From: Natronococcus pandeyae
GTDB taxonomy: Archaea; Halobacteriota; Halobacteria; Halobacteriales; Natrialbaceae
Direction of reading: 5' to 3'
Assembly: GCF_008122205.1 (NCBI RefSeq)
Contig: NZ_PHNJ01000015.1
Location: 1-64,000, forward strand
DNA: 64,000 nucleotides
This document shows positions 36,536-43,401 of the stretch, piece by piece. A model generated the notes under the pieces. That model saw only the letters and a program-made list of their open reading frames with translations, was not told the origin of the DNA and ran no database searches. Made by a program: the position numbers and the translations under genes. Every line of letters starts with the position of its first letter. The first letter of the stretch is position 1.

Positions 36536-36763
36536 GTGAGCGAGAATCGCGTCGTTCAGGGGCGAATGGTCACGGCCGAAAAACTCGCGGAGCTAATCGA
36601 GGACGACTCCGTCATGGAAGTCGACTCGATCGAAGAGTCCGACAGGGAGTGTCCCGAGTGTGGCGGCAACGTCCTCGAGGTCGGCTACATGCCCTCCGTC
36701 ACCGAGTTCGTCAACGGCTGGAAGTGCCAGGACTGCGACTGGAGCGAAACCGACAGAGACTGA
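36536..36763 (+). CDS. Small zinc-ribbon protein (DUF5795-like)
   Basis: A 75-residue protein with a single C-terminal zinc ribbon: CPECGG (C-x2-C) and CQDCDW (C-x2-C), 25 residues apart. The N-terminal half is RVVQGRMVTAEKLAELIEDD. It matches the short haloarchaeal family I recall as DUF5795; the family number is from memory. The GTG start is at 36536. Likely a nucleic-acid or protein-binding zinc module; function unknown. Confidence 0.82.
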   Translation: MSENRVVQGRMVTAEKLAELIEDDSVMEVDSIEESDRECPECGGNVLEVGYMPSVTEFVNGWKCQDCDWSETDRD

Positions 36764-36794
36764 GGCCCTTCCGACTGGTTCTCTCCGCCGCTGC

Positions 36795-36850
36795 TCGTCC
36801 GTCGGAGTACGGACCGGTATCGTCGTCCGTCGGAGTACAGACTGGTATCG
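36795..36850. repeat. 2 x 28-bp tandem repeat
   Basis: Units at 36795-36822 and 36823-36850 are identical at 26 of 28 positions. It lies between convergent genes (zinc-ribbon protein and exported AstE-like protein), so it is in two overlapping 3' ends. Most likely a recent slippage duplication. Confidence 0.8.
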
Positions 36851-36865
36851 TCGTGTCGGGACGAC

Positions 36866-37735
36866 CTACAGCGAGTTGGCCGCGTAGGACGTCTCGATCC
36901 CGTGTTCCCGAAGGAGGTATCCGGCCAGCGCGTTCGCCCACTCGGTCTGGGTCTCGAGGCTCGTCTCGTACCGCGTGACCTCCGTGAGATAGCCGGCCTC
37001 CTCGAGGTCGGCGGCGACCTTGTGGATGAGCCGCGGGTGTTCGCCCGACAGGGTGTTTCCGAGCGTGTACTCGTAGTCTTCGGGATACGAGTCGTCGATA
37101 ACGTTCCGGTTCATGCAGTCGGCGACGCGCTCCGCGGTCGCCCTCGAGTTACCCGCCGCGGAGGGGAAGATCGCCTGACCGTAGCCGTCGGGACCGAGGT
37201 CCGAGCCCCAGATTCCCATAGAGCTGTGCATGTCGATAACGACGTCCGCGTCGTACTCCGTGATGAGGTCCCAGATCTCCCGTGCGATCGGCGTCGTGGG
37301 GTCTTCGCCGGACGGGAACTGCTGGTTGAGGTCGCCGTCCGGGCCACTGTAGGTCTGCTCTTCGACTGCGGGTGCGTTCGCTTCGGGCAGCACGACGAGC
37401 GTTCCGCGGTCGAACTCCCACTCCCTGGCGTTGTGGGCGGCCTCGACGCCAGCCAGTTCGTTGCCGTGTATGCCACCGACGACGACCGCCGTCGGACCCG
37501 ATTCTCCGGATTCGCCGATGTACGCCGTGGTCTCGTACTCGGTTCCTGCCTGCAGCGTGCGCGTAGTTCGACTAACCGAACCGAACCCGTCGTCCGCGCT
37601 TGCGCTTCCGACACCGATGAGTGCAGCGGTCGCCACCGTCGTCCCGCTCGCGATAAAGGAGCGCCGAGATGGCGTCGTCGATTCAATGCGTTGCTCTGGT
37701 TGCCCGTCCACCGAATGGTCGTTCATTGGATTCAA
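36866..37735 (-). CDS. Tat-exported succinylglutamate desuccinylase/aspartoacylase-like protein
   Basis: A 289-residue protein. A twin-arginine signal is visible (SRRSFIASGTTVATAALIG, about residues 23-41, followed by an ASADD cleavage-like site). The mature part resembles the zinc-dependent AstE/AspA (M14-like) family: VVVGGIHGNELAGVEAA (H-x2-E zinc ligands) and VVIDMHSSMGIWG. The enzyme family acts on N-acyl amino acids or C-terminal peptides in the cytoplasm; export here points to an extracellular amidase or carboxypeptidase. Start 37735 or 37726 (two Met). The promoter probably uses the AGTATACT palindrome at 37766-37773. Confidence 0.82.
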   Translation of the reverse strand: MNPMNDHSVDGQPEQRIESTTPSRRSFIASGTTVATAALIGVGSASADDGFGSVSRTTRTLQAGTEYETTAYIGESGESGPTAVVVGGIHGNELAGVEAAHNAREWEFDRGTLVVLPEANAPAVEEQTYSGPDGDLNQQFPSGEDPTTPIAREIWDLITEYDADVVIDMHSSMGIWGSDLGPDGYGQAIFPSAAGNSRATAERVADCMNRNVIDDSYPEDYEYTLGNTLSGEHPRLIHKVAADLEEAGYLTEVTRYETSLETQTEWANALAGYLLREHGIETSYAANSL

Positions 37736-38130
37736 CCAGATGCACCAAACTGGAACGTGTATGAAAGTATACTGTCTTTTCCGAACGACAAAGCGATCAT
37801 ATCGGCACCGCCTCGAGCCGCCCCGCCTCGAATGTCCTCGAGCGGGAATGGCACTAAAGGGCCTGTCCGGTCCGTATTCGGTATCTGAGGGGATAGAATC
37901 CTCCGGCCGAAGCGTCCGTTCTCGACCGATTTTCTGCCGAAATCGTGCTCGGTCCGGTACTCCAACCGTACTCGACCGCTATTGGTTACAGAACTGCAAC
38001 GATCCTCCCAGGTGGCCGCTACCGATCGTTTCAGCGGATGAATTGAAGGGGCGGCGCCGTCGAGAGCGTCTCGCTCGAGAATACTATCAGTACCGAAAAC
38101 AATATCGGCGTCTGATTCCTGTCGATCACT
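37736..38130. other. 395-bp divergent intergenic region
   Basis: Holds the promoters of the exported AstE-like gene and the nucleotidyltransferase. A perfect 8-bp palindrome AGTATACT (37766-37773) is about 31 nt before the minus-strand start and is its likely TATA. AT-rich ACTATCAG and AACAATATC around 38085-38106 probably serve the plus-strand gene. I see no convincing gene here. Confidence 0.55.
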
Positions 38131-39297
38131 ATGAACGAGTGTTCGGCGATCGTTCTTGCGGCGGGGGAAGGGAAGCGGCTCGGGCCGCTCACGAAACACC
38201 GGCCCAAGCCGATGCTCCCCGCGGCGACGAAGCCGATTCTCGAGCACGTCCTCGACGCGCTGATCGACGCGGGCGTCACCGATATCACGGTCGTCGTCGG
38301 CTACAAGCGCAACCGCGTCCAGTCACACTTCGGGCCGACGTACCGGAACGTGCCGCTGCAGTACGTCACGCAGCGAAAACAGCTCGGCAGCGGGCACGCG
38401 CTGCTGGCCGCGGAGTCGGCAGTCGACGGTCCGTTGCTCGTCGTCAACGGAGATCAACTGATCGACGAGCAGCTCGTCGAGGACGTGCTCGCAGCACACG
38501 ACACGGCTGCGGCAACACTCGGACTGATCCGGCGACCAGACGTCACGAGATACGGCGGCGTCCTCCTCGAGGACGAGCGCGTGACGGAGATCGTCGAGAA
38601 CCCTCGCGACGATCGAAGCTACCGCCTCAACGCGGGCGTCTACGCGTTCGAACAGACGATCTTCGACGCCATCCGCGCGAGCGAGCCCCGGGCGGGCGAA
38701 CACTCGCTGACCGACGCCATCGCGACGCTCCTCGAGGACGACGAGGACGTCCGCGGCATCGTCTCAGAGGGCACGTGGGTCGACGCCACCTACCCCTGGG
38801 ACCTGCTCCGGATCGCCGACGATCTACTCGCGGACGGCTCGGCTATCGAGAGCCAGGTGTCGCCGGCCGCGTCGATCCACGAGGCGGCGACGATCCTCGA
38901 ACCGGTCGTCGTCGGACCGGATTGCGTCGTCGGCCCCGGCGCCGTCGTCGGACCGAACGTCTGTCTCGGCGAAAACGTGACGGTCGGCTCGAACGCGACG
39001 GTCGAGCGCTCCGTGCTCGACGCGGACACGCGGATCGAGAACGGGACGACCGTGTCCGACTGCGTAACTGGTCGCGGCGTGCAGATCGGTCCGAACTCGA
39101 CGGTCGTTGGCGGACCGGGTGACGTCGAGGTCGGGGACGAGATCCACCGCGAGGAAGCGCTCGGGGCAGTGCTGGCCGATCACGTTCGCGACGGTGGTGG
39201 CGTGACCTACGAGGCGGGAACGATCGTCGGTTCCGGAACGGTCTGTCGTAGCGGTGCGACCGTTGGCGGGACGATCCCGGACGACACGGAGACCTGA
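38131..39297 (+). CDS. Sugar nucleotidyltransferase with left-handed beta-helix (GlmU-like)
   Basis: A 388-residue two-domain protein. The N-terminal nucleotidyltransferase domain (about 1-225) begins AIVLAAGEGKRLGPLTKHRPKPML and has VVNGDQLIDEQ. The C-terminal part (240-388) is hexapeptide-like (PVVVGPDCVVGPGAVVGPNV). This layout is that of archaeal UDP-GlcNAc/GlcN-1-P or glucose-1-P nucleotidyltransferases. The exact sugar is not clear. It is monocistronic. A role in surface polysaccharide or glycan precursor supply is inferred. Confidence 0.9.
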   Translation: MNECSAIVLAAGEGKRLGPLTKHRPKPMLPAATKPILEHVLDALIDAGVTDITVVVGYKRNRVQSHFGPTYRNVPLQYVTQRKQLGSGHALLAAESAVDGPLLVVNGDQLIDEQLVEDVLAAHDTAAATLGLIRRPDVTRYGGVLLEDERVTEIVENPRDDRSYRLNAGVYAFEQTIFDAIRASEPRAGEHSLTDAIATLLEDDEDVRGIVSEGTWVDATYPWDLLRIADDLLADGSAIESQVSPAASIHEAATILEPVVVGPDCVVGPGAVVGPNVCLGENVTVGSNATVERSVLDADTRIENGTTVSDCVTGRGVQIGPNSTVVGGPGDVEVGDEIHREEALGAVLADHVRDGGGVTYEAGTIVGSGTVCRSGATVGGTIPDDTET

Positions 39298-39461
39298 CCG
39301 ACGGCGTCCGCGAAGAGTTCGAAACCGTCGAGGAACTGGAGTCGGGCTGGATCAGGTGTACGCGCCCTCGCACACGTCCGGAACCGGACCTGCCCGGCGA
39401 CGAGACGACGAAGTACTATCCGCTCGAGAAGGTCGACGCCGTCGAGACCGTTTCGGAGTGA
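39294..39461 (+). pseudogene. Possible coding remnant downstream of the nucleotidyltransferase
   Basis: A 55-residue open frame overlaps the end of the upstream gene and reads like haloarchaeal protein: GVREEFETVEELESGWIRC and later DETTKYYPLEKVDAVETVSE before a TGA at 39459-39461. It has no ATG or GTG start in frame between the preceding stop and the coding-like part. Either a non-canonical start, a decayed gene fragment, or a chance ORF. I do not recognise the protein. Confidence 0.25.
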
Positions 39462-39720
39462 AAATCGGTCGTGACGCGATCGTTCGAAGCGAGATCGCTC
39501 CGTATCCGTCCGCATCGATCACACGTTCCTCAGGTATCCCCTCGCAACTGGACGAGGAGTGGCCCCCTGGCCACCACCAGCACCACCACGCTGTCGGTAC
39601 CCGTTCCCCACACATCGCAGTCACGCCGCGAGAACATAATCCTATCGGCCAGCTAACCAGTGGCTCGGGAGCGTAGAAGTTTCGATCGCGCGCCGACGCG
39701 CGGCGAGTCTCGTCCCGACC
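39298..39720. other. 423-bp intergenic region
   Basis: The first 160 bp hold the coding-like remnant described above. The rest (39462-39720) is the convergent 3' end before the YdjM-like gene; it includes a CCACCACCAGCACCACCAC run near 39580 and no plausible gene. Confidence 0.5.
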
Positions 39721-40287
39721 TTACGCCGACTCTTTTGTCGACGAACGAGTCAGGACGCGGACGAGGACAGCACGGATCGGCTCGAGTCCCGGATAGCCGT
39801 CGCGACGCCAGTAGACGAGCGCGATCGCCGCGAGAACGAACTCGAGGAGGAAGTACGGATCACCGAGCGATTCCTGGAAGAGGCCGATCACCGACGGCGC
39901 ACCGGACTCGTAGGCCTCGACCGGCAGCGCGGGCCAGAGGAGGAAACTCGGATCGGTTCCGCCCCACAGTACTGGCAGGGCGTCGACCAGAGCGTGCGAG
40001 AGTGCACCGAGTACGAACGCGATCCCGTACTCGGGGCGGTCGTACCGCCGGGCGAGAAAATAAACGCCGATCGAGAGCGGCACCAGGAACAACAGCGAGT
40101 GTGCGAGCGTGCGTCCGGTCGGGAGCGCGCCCAGATACCACGCCAGCGGTTTGTCGACCAGATCCGGAAACTGCGTGCCGATCAGGAGGAAGAGGACGGC
40201 GAACTCGCCAGGCGGACGATCGAACCGCATCCGTGTCGCGATCGTGTAACAGAGATAACCGACTGCTGCGTGTCCGAGCGGCCACAT
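39721..40287 (-). CDS. YdjM-like membrane-bound metal-dependent hydrolase
   Basis: A 188-residue integral membrane protein with about five helices. The N-terminal HAAVGYLCYTIATRM, LLIGTQFPDLVDKP (conserved Pro-Asp), LAHSLLFLVPLS (His) and LGALSHALVDALPVLWGG (His-x-x-x-Asp) form the polar motif set of the YdjM/DUF457 family of predicted metal-dependent membrane hydrolases. Activity has not been established for the family. It lies next to, and on the same strand as, an orphan ABC permease pair with a 46-bp gap. Confidence 0.85.
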   Translation of the reverse strand: MWPLGHAAVGYLCYTIATRMRFDRPPGEFAVLFLLIGTQFPDLVDKPLAWYLGALPTGRTLAHSLLFLVPLSIGVYFLARRYDRPEYGIAFVLGALSHALVDALPVLWGGTDPSFLLWPALPVEAYESGAPSVIGLFQESLGDPYFLLEFVLAAIALVYWRRDGYPGLEPIRAVLVRVLTRSSTKESA

Positions 40288-40333
40288 GTAGTCCGGTCGA
40301 TGCGATCGACCCCTATAACGGGTGTGATTTCGG

Positions 40334-41548
40334 CTACGACTCGAGCGAAGCGAGACTCACCGACCGGCTCGCGTGCCAGCCGGAGACGACCGCGACGGTC
40401 GTGCCGACGACGAGGGCGACGGCCAGTCCGAGGACGTACACCTCGAGGCTAGTCCGGACGAGCCGTTCGAATCCGATGATTGACGTCGAGAGATGATTCA
40501 GACCGTACGCGAGGGCGGGTGTCGCCGCGAGCGCAATCGCGCCGCCGAGGAGGCCGATGAGCGAGCCCTGGATGCCGATGATTCCGGCCAGCAGCCACCG
40601 GGAAAGCCCGAGTGCGCGCAGTGCCGCGAGCGCCTCGCGTTGCTGGTAGGCGACCAGCATGAACAGGTTCGCGGTCAGCGCGACGCCGCCGACGATCGAG
40701 AGGCCGACCAGCGCCATTCCGCTGGCGACCACGAGGATTTGATCGGTGAGCATCGACCCGAACTGGTCGTCGCTGGTGCGGACGTCGTACTCCGGATACT
40801 CGGCTTGAAGATCGTCTGCAACGGCCTCGCGATCGGCACCGTCCTCGAGATTGACCGTGACGAACGACGCGCGGTCCGATCCCGCGGTCCCGGTCGTCGT
40901 CTGCAAGTCGTCGATCGGGACCGCCACCGTCTCCGTTCCCAGGTACTGCGAGTAGTACGAACCGACGCCGACGACGGTGTAGGGCTCGGTGTGCTGGGGG
41001 CTCGAGCCAATGTAGACGGCGTCGCCGACGCCAACGTCGTGCTGGTCGGCGACGGCGGGATCGAGGACGACGACGTTCGAGGGAACCTCGTCCGCGTCGA
41101 GTTCATCGTCGGCCGTTAGCGCACCGTCGAACCCGTCCCCTTCCTCGAACTCGAAGTGTGTGTGGGTGCCTTCGATACCGACGGCAGTGATGGGCTCGAC
41201 CGCCTCGGGCTCCGACCCGACGTACACGTCGTGCATCGCGATCGTCGACACGTCACCGACGTCGTCGTGCTCGCGAACGTCGGCGGCGACGGTCTGTGCG
41301 TCGACGACTTCGTTTTCGCCGCTTCCGGCGGGACCGCCGGTGATCCAGACGTCGCGGCCGGCGTCGTCGAACTGTTCCTGGCCCGTTTCGATCACGCCGA
41401 GTCCGAGGCTCGCGAGCAGTGTCACGGAGAGGACGGCCAGCACGACGCCGGCCACGGCGAGTGCGGTTCGGCCGGGGGAGTGTCGAAGCTGTGCGAGTCC
41501 GAGGCCGACGACCGCGCGGCCTCGGCTAAGCACCTCGCGTCGGCTCAT
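40334..41548 (-). CDS. FtsX-type ABC permease (second of the ATPase-less pair)
   Basis: A 404-residue permease, clearly paralogous to the one at 11043-12275: it shares GRTALAVAGVVLAVLSVTLLASLG in the first helix, the VRTSDDQFGSMLTDQ region and YQQREALAALRALGLSRWLL. One N-terminal helix, an extracellular domain and three C-terminal helices are visible. ATGA overlap with the upstream permease and a GGAGGTGG site show coupling. No ATPase gene adjoins; the ATPase at 9042 is the obvious candidate partner within this window. Confidence 0.9.
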   Translation of the reverse strand: MSRREVLSRGRAVVGLGLAQLRHSPGRTALAVAGVVLAVLSVTLLASLGLGVIETGQEQFDDAGRDVWITGGPAGSGENEVVDAQTVAADVREHDDVGDVSTIAMHDVYVGSEPEAVEPITAVGIEGTHTHFEFEEGDGFDGALTADDELDADEVPSNVVVLDPAVADQHDVGVGDAVYIGSSPQHTEPYTVVGVGSYYSQYLGTETVAVPIDDLQTTTGTAGSDRASFVTVNLEDGADREAVADDLQAEYPEYDVRTSDDQFGSMLTDQILVVASGMALVGLSIVGGVALTANLFMLVAYQQREALAALRALGLSRWLLAGIIGIQGSLIGLLGGAIALAATPALAYGLNHLSTSIIGFERLVRTSLEVYVLGLAVALVVGTTVAVVSGWHASRSVSLASLES

Positions 41549-42813
41549 CGGTCCACCTCCGCGAGGAGGTCCGTACGGGCGGCGAGCGCGAGCGGGTACG
41601 GAAGCGCCACCAGCGTCGACAGTACGGCGACACCGATCGCGTACGGAACGAACAGCGGATGAACGACGGCGACCGCCTCGGGAGCGACGGTCGCCGTGGC
41701 GATGGCGTTCGTCGCCGCGATCCCGCCGACGCCGAGGACGAGTCCCAGCAGCGCACCGGCGCCCGCCGTCGCTAGCGTCGTCGTTGCGACGACGAGTAGC
41801 CGGCTTCCGGTCGGGAAACCGACCGCCCCGAGCGTCGCGAGGGTCCGGCGGTCCGACTCGACCCGCAGACCCGCGGTGGTCGCGACGAGGAGCGAACAGA
41901 CGGCGAACGCGACGATCAGCGCGAGGACGCTCGTCGCGAGCGCGAGTTCGTCGCCGAACAGCGTGCGGATATCAGTGGGGCCGCCGGTCTCGAGTTCGGC
42001 CTCCGGATACGCGTCGGCCGCAGCCGTCTGTGCGGCGTCGGCCTCGCCCCAGACGAGCACCTGATCGGCGAGTCCAGCCGTGTCGGCGCCGGTCATCGAC
42101 TGTAACTCGCTCAGGTGGACGAGCGCGACCGGTATCTCGGTGTCCCCGTCTGCAGGCTCGTCGACGTCGACGACGGTGTACGATCTCCCGGGATCTTCTA
42201 CCTCGCTCCCTGGTTCGAGCGAATCACCGGCGTCTGCCTCGAGCGTCTCAGCCGCTTCGGTCGAGAGCACTATCTCTCCGGCGGGATCGCCGTCGTCGGT
42301 GCCGTCGGCGTACTGGGAATCGCCGGACTCCATGGTGTCGGTCGAGAGGCCGGCGATCGTCGTCGGCTCCGGTCCGGGGACGACACCGACGAGCAGCAGG
42401 TACTGATCGTGACCGGTTTCGGGATGTTCGATTCTGACCGGTTCGGTGAGCACCGGCGTCGCGTGGGTGACGCCGTCGTGCTCGGCAATCGTCGCGGCTC
42501 GATCGTGACTCTCGCCGAGACGGGGCCCCTCGACGCCAGTAGCCGTGCCGTGGACACCGCTATCGTCGGGGACGACCCGCAGTTCCGCGTCGTGTGCGAC
42601 AGGCTCGTCGTCGGCGAGCGCGAGCGCGACGCCCGTCACGAGCAGGAGGTTCGCGACGGTCAGCGCGACGATACAGACCGTGGCGATCGTCCGTCCTCTC
42701 GCAGTTACGGTCTGCGCGCGGACGACGGCGAGTGCGACCTCGAGGAGGCCACGCAACCGTGCCGCGCGGCTCCGTGGCGTCTCCTCGTCGATACCGGGTT
42801 CGCGTTCTCTCAT
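41545..42813 (-). CDS. FtsX-type ABC permease (first of the ATPase-less pair)
   Basis: A 422-residue permease paralogous to 9796-11046; parallel segments include ALTVANLLLVTGVALALAD and VPVALVHLSELQSMTGAD-like core, as well as HPLFVPYAIGVAVL in the last helices. The topology is the same: a single N-terminal helix, about 250 extracellular residues and three C-terminal helices. The start at MREREPG (42813) was chosen over an ATG 51 nt upstream. It is the first gene of a two-gene unit. Substrate unknown. Confidence 0.9.
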   Translation of the reverse strand: MREREPGIDEETPRSRAARLRGLLEVALAVVRAQTVTARGRTIATVCIVALTVANLLLVTGVALALADDEPVAHDAELRVVPDDSGVHGTATGVEGPRLGESHDRAATIAEHDGVTHATPVLTEPVRIEHPETGHDQYLLLVGVVPGPEPTTIAGLSTDTMESGDSQYADGTDDGDPAGEIVLSTEAAETLEADAGDSLEPGSEVEDPGRSYTVVDVDEPADGDTEIPVALVHLSELQSMTGADTAGLADQVLVWGEADAAQTAAADAYPEAELETGGPTDIRTLFGDELALATSVLALIVAFAVCSLLVATTAGLRVESDRRTLATLGAVGFPTGSRLLVVATTTLATAGAGALLGLVLGVGGIAATNAIATATVAPEAVAVVHPLFVPYAIGVAVLSTLVALPYPLALAARTDLLAEVDR

Positions 42814-43401
42814 ACTCGACCTCGGATTCCGATCGCGAAGCCGTCGTCTGGAGCGCTGCGACACCGGTTCGCGGTCGGAGCGGAGATGGCGATCACGTCC
42901 TCCTAACGGTTACCAGCGAATTCGATACCCAGAACGGGCTCGATACACTCGGCGTACCGATCCGGTAACCCGGAATCGAGTCTGGAGGGGCTTCCGTCTG
43001 TGATCGAAGACCAGTCGTCATACGAGTATTCGTAACGCAGCGAACACCCGTTCGGCCCATTGTTTCTGTCCGGCTACCCTCGTTTGGTCCCGCATACAGG
43101 ATCCCTTCCGACGGTTGCGCTCTGCAATACTCGTTTTCGGATCCTATCGATAGCCGGATCTGTCGGACGAATTTACAATCTTGCTGAACCGTCCCGAGAA
43201 GAATCGACTTCGGCAACTGTATCGACACTGATACTCGCGGCGAGGAGGCAGTTCATCCGATCGGATACGAAATCGGCGTTCACGGCACCGTTCTGAGTGT
43301 CGCTCGCGACGATCGGACAGTTGGACGTTCTTGTCAGTAGCTTATTGCTAGTATCCGATTTACCCAACCGTTGTGGCAAGAGAAGTCACAGTCACCCTCT
43401 C
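42814..43401. other. 588-bp divergent intergenic region
   Basis: The longest gap in the window. 42900-43400 is noticeably AT-richer than the flanks. Open frames of 78-111 codons exist on both strands here (for example 42893-43228 minus, 43060-43296 plus) but have atypical composition and no recognisable motif. The region should contain the promoters for the permease pair and for the exported peptidase (TATA-like TTATTG around 43344 is one candidate). It may include decayed sequence. Confidence 0.5.

Noticed and set aside
39352-39624. Minus-strand 90-codon frame with a Trp-rich start
   Set aside because: Trp/Cys-rich run comes from a CCACCACCAG-type repeat; unlikely to be protein.
42893-43228. 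Minus-strand 111-codon frame in the long gap
   Set aside because: Composition unlike haloarchaeal proteins (not acidic, many Ser/Arg/Ile), no recognisable motif.
43060-43296. Plus-strand 78-codon frame in the long gap
   Set aside because: No acidic bias, no promoter and no motif.
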